A stretch of 64,000 nt of DNA from an uncultured Lachnospiraceae bacterium (GCA_937920345.1 CALGVA010000066.1:78645-142644), one strand, 5' to 3'; shown: positions 33,971 to 43,556, numbered from the stretch's first letter. Numbers and translations: made by a program. The notes: a model not told the origin generated them from the sequence alone.

Positions 33971-35266
33971 ATGGCAATACTGGAACGACTCAACGACCTG
34001 ATCTGGGGTTTCCCCCTGCTTGTGCTGCTGTTAGGCACGCATATCTACTTCACTGTAAAACTGCATTTCCCCCAGCGCAATCTCCTGTACGCCATAAAGC
34101 TCTCTCTGGGGAAAGCCGACAATCAGGAGCAGAATCTTTCGCCCTTCTCCGCCCTCGCCACCACGCTGGCCGCGACGCTTGGAACCGGCAACATCATAGG
34201 GGTCTCCACCGCTGTAGCGCTTGGCGGTCCCGGCGCCATCTTCTGGTGCTGGATCACCGGCATCCTCGGCATGGCTACCGCCTACAGCGAGTGCTACTTA
34301 AGCGTCCTGTTCCGCAGCCGCCGCGACGACGGTTCCTACGTCGGCGGTCCCATGTATGTTCTAAAAAACGGTTTACATAACAATTCTCTCGGCAGTATGT
34401 ATGCCGCCTGCACGCTGATTGCCGCTTTCGGTGTCGGCTGTACCACGCAGGCGAATTCCGTCACCCAGGCTGCCTCCGCTTCCTTCGGTCTGTCCCCCCA
34501 TCTGGTGGGGATCGTGCTCGCTCTCATAACTGCGGCCGTCATTCTGGGCGGGGTCCGCAGCATCGCCGCCCTGTGTGAACGGACGGTTCCGGCAATCAGC
34601 TTCGTCTACCTGTTCGGCTGTGTCCTGCTCCTGATCCTGTACCGCAGTGTGCTGCCGGACACCTGCCTGCTGATCCTGAAAAACGCCTTATCCTTCCGTT
34701 CCGCAGCCGGCGGCGCTGCCGGTGCCGCCGTGCAGCATGCCGTGCGCTACGGCATCGCCAGAGGTCTCTTTACCAACGAGGCAGGCATCGGCACATCCGC
34801 CATCGCCGCGGCTGCTTCCCATGTCAAAGATCCCCGTATACAGGCATACGTCTCCATGACTGCCGTATTCTGGGACACCGTAGTCATGTGCCTGATCACC
34901 GGTCTGGTCATCGTTGCGAACATGCTCTATGATCCGGCATCCGTCGCCGGAATCGCCGAAACAGGACTGACCGGCGCTGCTTTTGCCCACCTGCCCTATG
35001 TCGGAGACGCCTTCCTGACGATCTCTCTTGCCGCTTTCGCCGTCACCACACTGATCGGCTGGTCTTATTTTGGTGAAAAAGCAACGGAATACCTTATGGG
35101 TAAAAAAGGTATCCCGTTCTATAAACTTGCCTATGTTGTCATGATCTATCTCGGCGCCATTATCCCGATGCGTCTCGTCTGGGAAAGCACCGATCTGATC
35201 AATGCACTTATGGTCCTGCCCAATGTGCTGGCACTCTACTACCTGCAAAAGCATATCAGATCTTGA
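33971..35266 (+). CDS. Sodium:alanine symporter (AGCS family)
   Basis: This 431-residue protein with about ten helices has family signatures ALATTLAATLGTGNIIGVSTAVALGGPGAIFW, GGPMYVLKNG and GLFTNEAGIGTSAIAAAAS. It imports alanine or glycine with Na+. GGAAAGAG precedes the start at 33971; longer frames lack a site. It converges on the MCP gene with an 11-nt overlap at the 3' ends. Confidence 0.92.
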   Translation: MAILERLNDLIWGFPLLVLLLGTHIYFTVKLHFPQRNLLYAIKLSLGKADNQEQNLSPFSALATTLAATLGTGNIIGVSTAVALGGPGAIFWCWITGILGMATAYSECYLSVLFRSRRDDGSYVGGPMYVLKNGLHNNSLGSMYAACTLIAAFGVGCTTQANSVTQAASASFGLSPHLVGIVLALITAAVILGGVRSIAALCERTVPAISFVYLFGCVLLLILYRSVLPDTCLLILKNALSFRSAAGGAAGAAVQHAVRYGIARGLFTNEAGIGTSAIAAAASHVKDPRIQAYVSMTAVFWDTVVMCLITGLVIVANMLYDPASVAGIAETGLTGAAFAHLPYVGDAFLTISLAAFAVTTLIGWSYFGEKATEYLMGKKGIPFYKLAYVVMIYLGAIIPMRLVWESTDLINALMVLPNVLALYYLQKHIRS

Positions 35267-36533
35267 AGGTTGCCGCGATCTCCTGCAGTGACCGGCTGCT
35301 TCTGTCCAGTATGGCCATCTTGCGCAGGATCTCCTCCGAACCGACATTGGTATGCTGCATGACGCCGGCCACGTTGTGCACCTTATCTGCGATCTCGCCG
35401 TTTAACCCCGTTACCGTCTGCAGAGACGCCAGCATCTCCTCCACGGAAGCGCCCATCTGTTCTGCAGCCGCACCCAGATCGTTGGCAATGTTGTCAAAGA
35501 ATACCGCATCCTCCTGATACTGCTCCGCCGTATCTACCATTGTATGATAATCTTTGATGACATGATCATTCATGAAAACCAGAAGCTTTGTGGCGCTGTC
35601 CCGCAGTTCCATAACGGAATCCACGACCTCGTCGATTACCTTCTGAATCTTGTCTACCGTAATCTGAGAATTTTCTGCAAGACTGCGTACCTCATCGGCA
35701 ACGACCGCGAATCCCCTGCCTGCCGCTCCGGCCCTCGCAGCCTCGATCGCAGCGTTTAATGCGATCAGATTCGTCTGGCCTGCAATACCGCCGATCTCCT
35801 GCGACAGACTCTTGATGATCTCAATCTTCTCTACTTCCTTCAGCGCGTGCTCCAGTTCTTCTTCCGCGTCATGGTAAATCCGGCTCGCCTGCTTCTTGGA
35901 CTCTACCGTACTCCGGTACAGTTCTTTCGCGCGGGTATTGATCTCTCTGGAAGCATCCGCGGAATCCGAGGCCTTACCGGAAACATCATCCACCGCCGCA
36001 CCGATATCGTTACTTGCCTCGCTGATCGTCTGCGTCACATCCGCCGCCTCTTTGACCTGCCCGAGCAGTGTCTCCATGATCTGATCCATCTCATCAATAT
36101 TATTGTTTAATGCCGCCATCTCGGAATACGCCGCGGAAGCCGTCTCGGCTATGCTCGACGCCTCCTTGTTCGTGCCTGTGGTGATCTCCTTGATGTGCTG
36201 TTTTATACTTCTGGTAGCATATGTAACTTCTTCCATCTCATCCTTGAATCCGTCCGCCACCTTCACTTTACTGTTCTCGCCGTCCCGGCCTCTGAAATCG
36301 CCAGTCGCAAACTGCTTGAGTTCCGCCAGCGGGCGAAGCGCCTGATTAAATGTGGCTCCTACAACCAGATCAATCACCGCCATTCCGACAGCGCCGATTA
36401 CAATACCTGCACCGATTGCACCCGCCATGTCAGCCTTACCGATGCTGAGAGCGCTCACCGCAGAACCGATGAACAAGATAACAAATGACGTTATCGAAAC
36501 CATGATCATCAGCTTTCCCTTAATCGTCTTCAT
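35256..36533 (-). CDS. Methyl-accepting chemotaxis protein without extracellular sensor domain
   Basis: This 425-residue protein has two closely spaced N-terminal helices (about 8-28 and 37-58) with only a few residues between them, so there is no ligand-binding domain outside. A short HAMP-like linker leads to a long coiled-coil signalling domain with the tip IGGIAGQTNLIALNAAIEAARAGAAGRGFAVVADEVRSLAE. It would signal to CheA/CheW, sensing through the membrane, an unlinked partner or the cytoplasm. No flagellar or che genes are in the window. Confidence 0.9.
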   Translation of the reverse strand: MKTIKGKLMIMVSITSFVILFIGSAVSALSIGKADMAGAIGAGIVIGAVGMAVIDLVVGATFNQALRPLAELKQFATGDFRGRDGENSKVKVADGFKDEMEEVTYATRSIKQHIKEITTGTNKEASSIAETASAAYSEMAALNNNIDEMDQIMETLLGQVKEAADVTQTISEASNDIGAAVDDVSGKASDSADASREINTRAKELYRSTVESKKQASRIYHDAEEELEHALKEVEKIEIIKSLSQEIGGIAGQTNLIALNAAIEAARAGAAGRGFAVVADEVRSLAENSQITVDKIQKVIDEVVDSVMELRDSATKLLVFMNDHVIKDYHTMVDTAEQYQEDAVFFDNIANDLGAAAEQMGASVEEMLASLQTVTGLNGEIADKVHNVAGVMQHTNVGSEEILRKMAILDRSSRSLQEIAATFKI

Positions 36534-36611
36534 TCATGTACCCTCCTGAATCGCCTCTATCACAACATTCACATTATACACGATATTTTTTCTAACTTCA
36601 ACAAGGGAATC

Positions 36612-37388
36612 TCAGCCGAGCGCCACATCCAGGATCATCATGATCACAAACCCCGCGGCCGCGCCAATGGTTCCGATATTGCTGTGTTCGCCCGTCTGCG
36701 CTTCCGGAATCAGTTCTTCCACTACCACATAAATCATCGCGCCCGCCGCAAAAGCAAGCAGATAAGGAAGCGAAGATACAATCTGTTCGGCAAGCAGTAT
36801 GGTGAATGCCGCCGCGACAGGCTCCACAATCCCGGATAATGAACCGTACACGAAAGCGCGCAGTTTGGATATACCTTCCCCCCGCAGCGGCATAGAGATG
36901 ATCGCTCCCTCCGGAAAGTTCTGGATGGCAATGCCTACTGCCAGTGCAAAAGCGCCTGCCATCGTGATGCCCGTATGACCCAGCAGCGCACCGGCAAACG
37001 TCACACCCACAGACATTCCCTCCGGAATATTATGCAGTGTCACCGCAAGGACAAGCATGGTTGTTTTTTTTAAATTGGACTCGATACCCTCCGGACGACT
37101 GCTTTCCGGATGCAGATGCGGAATCAGACTGTCCAGCACCAGCAGAAACAACACGCCGCATAAGAATCCCGCCGCTGCAGGAATCCAGGCAATCTTTCCC
37201 TGCTCTTCTGCCATATCAATAGCGGGAATCAGCAATGACCACACTGAAGCTGCAATCATCACACCGGAGGCAAACCCGAGAAGCAGTTTCTCCACCTTCA
37301 GATTCATCTTATTTCTCATGCAGAAAACCATGGCAGAGCCGAGCGTCGTCCCCGCAAACGGAATCAATAGTCCAAGCATAAGCTGCAT
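36612..37388 (-). CDS. ZIP-family metal transporter
   Basis: This 258-residue protein with eight helices has metal-site signatures in helices 4 and 5: HNIPEGMSVGVTF and NFPEGAIISMPLR. A His-containing loop (SLIPHLHPESS) lies between helices 3 and 4. It takes up Zn2+ or other divalent metals into the cytoplasm. It is preceded by GGTGACC rather than a strong ribosome site. No metal-responsive regulator is adjacent. Confidence 0.9.
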   Translation of the reverse strand: MQLMLGLLIPFAGTTLGSAMVFCMRNKMNLKVEKLLLGFASGVMIAASVWSLLIPAIDMAEEQGKIAWIPAAAGFLCGVLFLLVLDSLIPHLHPESSRPEGIESNLKKTTMLVLAVTLHNIPEGMSVGVTFAGALLGHTGITMAGAFALAVGIAIQNFPEGAIISMPLRGEGISKLRAFVYGSLSGIVEPVAAAFTILLAEQIVSSLPYLLAFAAGAMIYVVVEELIPEAQTGEHSNIGTIGAAAGFVIMMILDVALG

Positions 37389-37566
37389 ATGGTCACCTTA
37401 ACCTTTCTCACACGGCAGTTATTTTATCTTATGCAGCATGCGGTCTCGCGAAGTATGTTCATCTGTCCGAATCATATCGCCTGCATATTCTCCCTGTCTC
37501 CGGCGTAGTCACAGTTAGTGTGCCACCAAACGCCTGCTTCCATACAAACATAAAAACAAAAAAATA

Positions 37567-38391
37567 TTATAGATCCAGTTCATTCATGCGGCGCCGCTTG
37601 TCCTCCGCCGATGTCGTCGTATAGATTCTTGTCGTCTCCATACTGGAATGACCGAGGATATCGGCCAGTTCCGTCAGATTGGAATATTTCTGCATATAAG
37701 TGATGGCAAAAAGGTGCCGGAAACTGTGTGGGTGCGCCTTTTCCCATGGAACGCCGGCTCTGCGCGCCAGCCGCACCAGCATCTTATAGACCGCGATTCT
37801 GCTGATCGGCTGCCCCTCGCTTCCACGGAATATCACACCGTCATCAATATGCGCATGCAGACAGTACCGTTTCAGATCACAGGTCAGCTTGCGGGGCAGA
37901 TAAACATTTCTTCTTTTGCCTTTATTCTCCACCTCAAAACCCCCATGTCCCACTGCCTCCACCGTGCAGCCGGACAGTTCGCTGACACGAATCCCCGTCA
38001 GCGCAAGCGTGCGCATAATGCAATAATATTTCTCCTGTCCCGTCTGTCTGGCATATGTCATCATCCTGCGGTATTCCGTCTGGCTTAAAATATTATCGGG
38101 GCACTGCTGTTTCTGTACTTTAAGAGCCTGTACCGTACAGTCCTCATATCCTGCATAACGCAGATAACGGTTGAGCGACATGATTGCCAGATTGACGGTG
38201 GATGTCTTCCTTCCGTTCCTAATTATAGTCTCCTTATACTTCATGGTCTCCTGTTTCGTCAGTTCACGCCCGTCAAGCCATGTCAAGAACCGCTGCGCAT
38301 GCAAAAGGTATATATCCCGGGTTCTCTCGGAAAGTTCATTGTCATACAGAAATGTTCGGAAATTTTCCAGTTCTTTTGTATTGTCGTTCAT
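37567..38391 (-). CDS. Tyrosine recombinase (XerC/D-like integrase)
   Basis: This 274-residue recombinase has an N-terminal SAM-like core-binding domain (about 1-95) and a catalytic domain with R in TGIRVSE, K in ENKGKRRNVYLP, HPHSFRH (H-x-x-R), the late H in LGHSSMETT and the Tyr in RIYTTT. All catalytic residues are present. It is shorter than phage integrases and lacks an arm-binding domain. No att repeats or cargo are evident right beside it. It might act on another locus, such as the tRNA islands in this window, but nothing shows that. Confidence 0.88.
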   Translation of the reverse strand: MNDNTKELENFRTFLYDNELSERTRDIYLLHAQRFLTWLDGRELTKQETMKYKETIIRNGRKTSTVNLAIMSLNRYLRYAGYEDCTVQALKVQKQQCPDNILSQTEYRRMMTYARQTGQEKYYCIMRTLALTGIRVSELSGCTVEAVGHGGFEVENKGKRRNVYLPRKLTCDLKRYCLHAHIDDGVIFRGSEGQPISRIAVYKMLVRLARRAGVPWEKAHPHSFRHLFAITYMQKYSNLTELADILGHSSMETTRIYTTTSAEDKRRRMNELDL

Positions 38392-38704
38392 TCGTTTCTC
38401 CTTCCTTTACAGTAAGAGAAACGTACCACAAGTAAACTATATACTACAAATATTAAAATAAATTTGTTATTATCTATACTGCAATGCTGTTTCCTGCCTG
38501 ATAATGCCTTGTGATTTTCTGATACCTGTGATACAGACTGCAAATAAAAAAACCTGAAACCAATACCTTTTCATTCTCATAGATTCGCTTATTCTCTGCC
38601 TTTTAATATAAAAACAAAGCACACGAATAGCAAATATCTGTACTAAATGTCATTGTATTGATTTCAGGAATGTTAGTTATCTGTAAGAACAGGCACAACG
38701 CTTC
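38392..38704. other. Intergenic stretch, nothing recognised
   Basis: A 313-nt AT-rich gap between the recombinase start and the end of the rRNA methylase gene. I see no gene, no clear hairpin and no att-like repeat in it. Confidence 0.4.
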
Positions 38705-40057
38705 TTACGATCTGTTTGTGCAGCGCTGCAGCACTGTTACTACCTCAATCTTATCCGTATACGGAAACATGTCCACCGGCGTGATTCCCGTTACACGGTA
38801 AAGATTTCTCCCCGTCCTTCTGTCGTCTTTCTTACCGTACGCGCACTTCTGACCGGCACTGTTACCTGCCGCCGTATCCGGTCTGCCGCCAGCGTCCCTG
38901 CCAGTCAGATATTCCAGATCCCTCGCCAGCGTTTCCGGATTACAGGAGATATAGACGATCTTGTCCGGGCGGAGCCTGCAAAGCGCCTCCATAAATTCCG
39001 GCGTACTCCCGCTCCTCGGCGGGTCCATGAAGACCACGTCGGCTTTCTCTCCCGCATCCGCAAACTGTATCATGAATTTCCCTGCGTCATTGTGATAGTA
39101 GTCTGCATTCCTGACGCCGTTGATCTTCGCGTTTGTCACGGCATCCCGCACAGCTGCCCGATTCAGTTCCACACCGATCACTTTCTTCGCATGTTCTGCC
39201 GCGGCAAGCCCAATTGTACCGATGCCGCAGTAGGCATCGACCACGGTCTCCCGTCCCGACAGGTCTGCATACGCTATCGCTTTATTATATAACCGCTCCG
39301 TCTGCACCGCATTGACCTGATAGAAGGATTGTGATGAAATGCGAAATGTTCTGCCGCACAGTTCGTCCTCGATATATCCTTTGCCGTAAAGCACCTGTTC
39401 TTTATCCCCCAGCACCATACTCGTATTCTTATTATTGACGTTCAGTATAATGGTGGTAATCTCCGGATGTAGTTTACATAACGCATTCACAAAGTTTTTT
39501 CTGGAGGGCAGAACGGGAGAACCAAGCACCAGCACTACCATGATCTGCCCCGTAGTATGCCCTACACGAACCAGCACATGACGCAGCAGTCCGTATCCCG
39601 TATCCTCATCGTATGTCTTATATTTAAAAGATTTTGCAAGTTCCCTGACAGACACAATGATCTCATCCGCCTTACGGTCTTCCAGCAGACAGCTGTCCAC
39701 CGGCACCACCTTATGCGTGCCCTCACGGTAAATGCCAGACACGATACCTCTGCCCTTCTGAAAATCAAAAACCGCGTGTACCTTATTGCGATAGTGCTCC
39801 GGCTGTTCCATGCCAATGACTGCCTCAACTTTACCATGTCCTTTTAAAAGTTGTTCTACGGTTCTCTGCTTTTTCTTAAGCTGCAGATCGTAGGGCATGT
39901 CGATGTACTGACACCCGCCGCATTTCCCGGCCGCGGCACAGAGACGCCCGCCTGTCTTCTGATCTGCTTTCCGGCTCGTTTTATCCCTTGATTTATGATC
40001 AACTGCATTATTTCTCTTCGCACCATGCTCCATCGGTTCTACCATCCTTATCGTCAT
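38705..40057 (-). CDS. rlmD: 23S rRNA (uracil-C5)-methyltransferase, RlmD/RumA family
   Basis: This is an SAM-dependent m5U methyltransferase of about 450 residues. A 4Fe-4S cluster motif is formed by CAAAGKCGGCQY and a later Cys (VPVDSCLLEDR). The SAM site is VVDAYCGIGTIGLAAAE, MDPPRSG follows, and the nucleophile Cys is in IVYISCNPETLARDL. A Gly/Asp-rich insert of about 30 residues (ends in RRTGRN) precedes the last strand. The N-terminal TRAM domain is not visible. The start is uncertain: the longest frame (40147) would begin inside a dispersed repeat, so the Met at 40057 was used. Confidence 0.85.
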   Translation of the reverse strand: MTIRMVEPMEHGAKRNNAVDHKSRDKTSRKADQKTGGRLCAAAGKCGGCQYIDMPYDLQLKKKQRTVEQLLKGHGKVEAVIGMEQPEHYRNKVHAVFDFQKGRGIVSGIYREGTHKVVPVDSCLLEDRKADEIIVSVRELAKSFKYKTYDEDTGYGLLRHVLVRVGHTTGQIMVVLVLGSPVLPSRKNFVNALCKLHPEITTIILNVNNKNTSMVLGDKEQVLYGKGYIEDELCGRTFRISSQSFYQVNAVQTERLYNKAIAYADLSGRETVVDAYCGIGTIGLAAAEHAKKVIGVELNRAAVRDAVTNAKINGVRNADYYHNDAGKFMIQFADAGEKADVVFMDPPRSGSTPEFMEALCRLRPDKIVYISCNPETLARDLEYLTGRDAGGRPDTAAGNSAGQKCAYGKKDDRRTGRNLYRVTGITPVDMFPYTDKIEVVTVLQRCTNRS

Positions 40058-40119
40058 TGAAATGTCTTCGTTCCGCCCGCAAAGCCGCGCCCTCTTAATA
40101 TCACAGCACACGCTTTCCT

Positions 40120-40230
40120 GTGGTATAAAAAATTGAGCTTCGCTCAATTGCGAGTTCCGCTGCGCGGACTCGGATAAGCGGAGGAATTTCCTATACCATA
40201 AAAAAAGCCCTGAAATCTCTCAGAGCTATT
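40120..40230 (-). repeat. Dispersed repeat copy plus terminator (copy 1)
   Basis: The core at 40150-40206 contains a GAGTTCCGCTGCGCGGACTC hairpin and ends in CTATACCATAAAAAA. The A tract is the U tract, read on the minus strand, of a terminator with stem 40206-40230 (AGCTCTGA/TTTCAGGGCT) belonging to the gene at 40276. Ends TGGTATA/TATACCA (40121, 40192) are inverted. Confidence 0.65.
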
Positions 40231-40275
40231 CTATCACATATTGATCTCATACGAAACCGCCGTTCCCATCGCCTG

Positions 40276-40551
40276 TCATCCGGCTCCCAGCTTCACACTC
40301 TCGAGTCCTTCCACAAGATCACGTGCAAGTCCGCAGTCCGCCTCATTGATTCGAATCGTGAATACATTCTTCTCCTCATCTGTGCTGCCGAAAAATCTCT
40401 GCCACAGTTTCTTCTCCTGCCACTCCACAAAAAAGGATATCCGGTTCGTCAGCAAAAGTTTCTGCAGTTTATCCTTACTCTCCATGCTGTATACCTTACA
40501 GAACGGAATCTCATGATTAAAAAACAGCGCGTTAAAATTGATCGCTTCCAC
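40276..40551 (-). CDS. Conserved hypothetical protein (91 aa)
   Basis: This short soluble alpha/beta-type protein starts MEAINFNALFFNHEIPFCKVY. It contains VEWQEKKLWQRFFGSTDEEKNVFTIRINEADC. No family recognised. It ends at a Rho-independent terminator that overlaps the dispersed repeat at 40206. Confidence 0.5.
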   Translation of the reverse strand: MEAINFNALFFNHEIPFCKVYSMESKDKLQKLLLTNRISFFVEWQEKKLWQRFFGSTDEEKNVFTIRINEADCGLARDLVEGLESVKLGAG

Positions 40552-40730
40552 AATACCACCCCCATAAAACTAATCCGCAGTCTGCTTTATCTTCCGTTTC
40601 TCTCTTAGCTTTATGTCAACTTACGCAACCATTATACTCTATATGTTGTGGAAAAATCAAGAATTTCTGTATTTTTCTACAAAATGACCAAAATTTTATG
40701 TAAATCTTGTGTACTATGTTCGTTTTTGAA

Positions 40731-41039
40731 TTAATATGCAATCTCTGTCCATGGCCGGTTCTTCTTCTCAAGCCAGTATTCTCTGCGGCTTTCATATTGC
40801 TCATTCAGCCAGTCGGCCGCCTGCTCCACCCCTTCTGCACTGAGCGGTACTGCAATCGACTCTCTCATATGCTCCGGCGTGCGCAGCATATTCAGCGGTT
40901 CAGGCCAGATCGTTACCCTGATCACATCCTCCCCGCCGCTTTGTACCTTCTTCAACATATAGCGCATCCCGTCCATACTGCCGGAATATTCCTCCTTCTT
41001 GATATAGTTAAGCGGGTGAAACGTCTCCTTGTCTAACAC
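40731..41039 (-). CDS. Hypothetical protein (102 aa)
   Basis: This small protein begins MLDKETFHPLNYIKKEEYSGS. It contains VIRVTIWPEPLNMLRTPEH and a Tyr/Trp-rich C-terminus. GGAGAT precedes the start. It has no motif I can assign and lies between a terminator and the tRNA-Pro repeat. Confidence 0.55.
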   Translation of the reverse strand: MLDKETFHPLNYIKKEEYSGSMDGMRYMLKKVQSGGEDVIRVTIWPEPLNMLRTPEHMRESIAVPLSAEGVEQAADWLNEQYESRREYWLEKKNRPWTEIAY

Positions 41040-41187
41040 CGGAATATCTCCTTTTCTGCACAGAACCGTCTGCCTGTGCCCTATTGCATATAAACCTGTA
41101 ACAATCCTTTCTATCGAATCCGATCGCCACGAAGCAAACCGCTTTTATTCCGCGCGCAAAGCGGTACAATTTCTTGTACTATATAAT

Positions 41188-41230
41188 TCCTATACCATAA
41201 AAAACCTCGAAAGCATATACTTTCAAGATT
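41188..41230 (-). terminator. Terminator with dispersed-repeat tail (copy 2, short)
   Basis: CTTGAAAGT/GCTTTCGAG-type stem (about 41207-41228) read on the minus strand, running into TTTTTTATGGTATAGG (41188-41206), the conserved tail also found at 40191, 49001, 49399 and 56700. Confidence 0.6.
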
Positions 41231-41284
41231 TTCTATGATCGGAATGACAAGACTTGAACTTGCGACCTCTACTTCCCTAAAGTA
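41231..41284 (-). repeat. 54-bp direct repeat of tRNA-Pro 3' half (distal att candidate)
   Basis: Perfect match to 43549-43602, covering the anticodon arm, T-arm and acceptor 3' side of tRNA-Pro(AGG) plus 8 nt beyond. The 5' half of the tRNA is missing here, so it cannot make a tRNA. Confidence 0.8.
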
Positions 41285-41365
41285 ATTATCATTCCCGGTC
41301 AATCCCTTGTATATAGTGCATTTCTCATGCTTAATAAGCATTTACTACCACAATTACTTCCACAA

Positions 41366-41551
41366 CTAGAATATATTTATTTTATTACCAACAAATTTTT
41401 TAACATATTCATTTAAATCATTTTCACACACCAAAATTTTTTTGCCGATTGTAATTGTGGGAAAGTCTTTTCTTTTTAATAGTTTATATGTATTTGTTTT
41501 CCCTAATCTGAGTATATCGGCAACTTCCTTTACTGTCAATAATTGTTCCAA
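41366..41551 (-). CDS. Excisionase-like helix-turn-helix protein
   Basis: This 61-residue protein starts MEQLLTVKEVADILRLGKTNTYKLLKRKDFPTITIGKKI, the winged-helix pattern of the excisionase/MerR-like family. It sits 81 nt from the distal att-like repeat, the normal place for xis. It is 23 nt from the dUTPase fragment on the same strand. It would bind the attachment region and steer excision. Confidence 0.8.
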   Translation of the reverse strand: MEQLLTVKEVADILRLGKTNTYKLLKRKDFPTITIGKKILVCENDLNEYVKKFVGNKINIF

Positions 41552-41574
41552 GTAATCACCCTTTGCTTTATTTT

Positions 41575-41913
41575 CTATTGTTTCCCTGTACTTCCAAAAC
41601 CGCCTCTATCATTACTTTTTAACTTAATTACCTCTTCAAAAACAAGCTTCGGCTGGTTTTCTATAATGCGAAACTGGCAGATCCTGTCATTCATCCGGAT
41701 CTGTGTATCCCGCACGGCATATACCGGCATAAACCACTGATCATTGTCACCGCAGTAGGAAAAGTCAATAACGCCCTGATGGTTGGTCTGGATAATGCCG
41801 AAATTCTTGAAAGTAGAACTTCTGGGAACCACATGCGCTTCATAACCTGCAGGCAGTTCCATGGCGCCCCCTAGCGATTTATCAGTAAATGGTAATTTAT
41901 TTTACCAATGAAT
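41575..41913 (-). pseudogene. N-terminally truncated dUTPase
   Basis: The frame from 41862 reads MELPAGYEAHVVPRSSTFKNFGIIQ and continues with DRICQFR and a C-terminal RGGFGSTGKQ, matching phage-type dUTPases in motifs 2-5. About 45 N-terminal residues are missing. In-frame upstream codons still read SLGGA just before the Met, resembling the usual PLGVAMELPAGYEAH, and then an in-frame TAA blocks the frame. The trimeric active site needs motif 1 from this lost region, so it is probably inactive. Confidence 0.7.
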
Positions 41914-42093
41914 CCAGCCTTTCATTTAGTACCAGAATCACATATTTCACATGGATAACACTTAAACTCTAAATTCTCCTCCTTGTTTCCTCATTCATTG
42001 CCACAACTGCGCTCATACTAAAACCTTGAATATGTATTTTTTTTGTATAATAAAAAGCATCTGGATTTTTATTTTCCAAATGCTTTTTGCGTT

Positions 42094-42483
42094 CTAATTA
42101 TTTTTTTCAAAATACTCAAATGCTAATTTGAAATATGTACCTATTTTTAAACCCTTTCCAACCATCTGATCAATTTCAATTTCTTTATTAATTTTATTTC
42201 CAAAAGAAAAAAGTAAGTTTTTCATCCATAGTGTTATTACTTCTTCTGCATTTCCACCACATTCTGGATTACCATTTGGAAAGCAGTCTCTTCCAAAATA
42301 CATTATAGCCTGAACAACCATAATTTCATCATCATTAAAATTATTATTAAAAAAATTATATAATTTTATAGATTCTTTAGCATGATCATGTGGTATATGT
42401 TTTATATTTAATGTCTCATATTTCATAGTATTATCAATAATATCTTGTTTTCGTGCTAATACATTACTAATAATTATATTCAT
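42094..42483 (-). CDS. Hypothetical protein in remnant element (129 aa)
   Basis: AT-rich and mostly helical: MNIIISNVLARKQDIIDNTMKYE at the start, DDEIMVVQAIMYFGRDCF in the middle. No family recognised. Codon use is strongly A/T-biased, unlike the surrounding chromosome. Confidence 0.55.
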   Translation of the reverse strand: MNIIISNVLARKQDIIDNTMKYETLNIKHIPHDHAKESIKLYNFFNNNFNDDEIMVVQAIMYFGRDCFPNGNPECGGNAEEVITLWMKNLLFSFGNKINKEIEIDQMVGKGLKIGTYFKLAFEYFEKNN

Positions 42484-42752
42484 ACTTCATTTTTCTTTTC
42501 TTAAATATCTAATTTCATAGATGTATTATAATTAACTTTGGCATTGTCATTTATCATTATCTTTATATGTTGTAGTATATTATATCATATAATAAAGCCA
42601 ATTTCTACAATTTTATACAAAACAATGATGATATTAAAATCAGCAAATTTCTTGATATTGTAAATGCTTTACACTGTGATATTGATATTACAATCACCGA
42701 TAGGGCAACAAATAAAAAATATACTATATGACAAAAGAAAGGTTGTGATCTT

Positions 42753-42989
42753 ATGGCACGTCATAATGATATAAGCAAAGCACATGCAAGGATTTAGGGT
42801 GAAGGATGGCATATAGAATACCATCGGGAAGCTGTTATTACATCAAGTAGCAGAAAACCTAAAAAGAAACATATTCCTACTAAAAGAGACAAACGGCGTT
42901 GTATTCACTATAATAGGTCAAATAAATCATGTTGCAAATTGAAATGTGCTTGCATGGGTTCTAGTGACTGTGCATCATATCGTGATTGA
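42753..42989 (+). pseudogene. Small Cys-rich gene interrupted by in-frame TAG
   Basis: ATG at 42753 reads MARHNDISKAHARI, then TAG at 42795-42797, and the same frame stays open for 64 more codons to TGA at 42987. The second part is basic and then Cys-rich (RRCIHYNRSNKSCCKLKCACMGSSDC). A GAAAGG lies upstream. A nonsense mutation is the simplest reading; programmed readthrough is not excluded. Confidence 0.5.
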
Positions 42990-43010
42990 CTTTTCAATGT
43001 ACAAATTAAA

Positions 43011-43050
43011 AAGGTGTAAAGCCTTAATAATTCAATAGACTTTACACCTT
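43011..43050. terminator. Bidirectional terminator
   Basis: Perfect 11-bp stem AAGGTGTAAAG/CTTTACACCTT (43011-43021, 43040-43050) with an 18-nt loop, between the convergent Cys-rich gene and the coiled-coil gene. Confidence 0.75.
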
Positions 43051-43068
43051 AGATTGCGTGATATATAA

Positions 43069-43296
43069 TTACGCTGTATGTACTGTTTTATCTTCTTTAT
43101 GTCTGTTTAAAAGTTCATGTACTCTTTCGACTTCGTCAAGAATCATTTCATCCATAGCTTTTAATTCAGCTGTAGATTTCATAACTTGACGCTTTACAGC
43201 GCTTATATCTCTTTTCATGTCCTTGACTTCATTCTCAAGTAAATCGAGTTTTTCAAGTCTTGAAAGAATCAAATCAAGTTTTTCACTGTCTGTCAT
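43069..43296 (-). CDS. Small coiled-coil protein (75 aa)
   Basis: This is a heptad-rich protein (LDLILSRLEKLDLLENEVKDMKRDISAVKRQV) ending in RVHELLNRHKEDKTVHTA. It is entirely helical. Similar miniproteins are common in Lachnospiraceae mobile elements, in my recollection, but their function is unknown. Confidence 0.65.
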   Translation of the reverse strand: MTDSEKLDLILSRLEKLDLLENEVKDMKRDISAVKRQVMKSTAELKAMDEMILDEVERVHELLNRHKEDKTVHTA

Positions 43297-43500
43297 ATTA
43301 TCACCACCCTTTTGTTGCGATTATCGATATGACGAGAATTGCTATGTAGATAGTATATCACAACTTAGATGTAAAGTCTATTCAATTATCAAGGTACTTT
43401 ATGAGCTTTTTCTATTTTAATACTCTTGGTTACTACCACAATTAGGATGATAAAAGATAATATATTTTAGCACAGAATGATAAATAGCAAATTATTTAGC

Positions 43501-43548
43501 AAAAAAGAAAGTCTCCAAAGCACCGTATTTACAGTGTTTTTGAAGACT
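43501..43548 (-). terminator. Terminator of tRNA-Pro
   Basis: Long imperfect hairpin AAAGTCTTC...CACTG/CGGTG...GGAGACTTT, read on the minus strand directly after the tRNA, with T-rich 3' side. Confidence 0.7.
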
Positions 43549-43556
43549 TTCTATGA

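Noticed and set aside
37567..38391. Assigning the lone tyrosine recombinase to the tRNA-Pro or tRNA-Leu element
   Set aside because: It lies outside both pairs of att-like repeats and no shared sequence links it to them.
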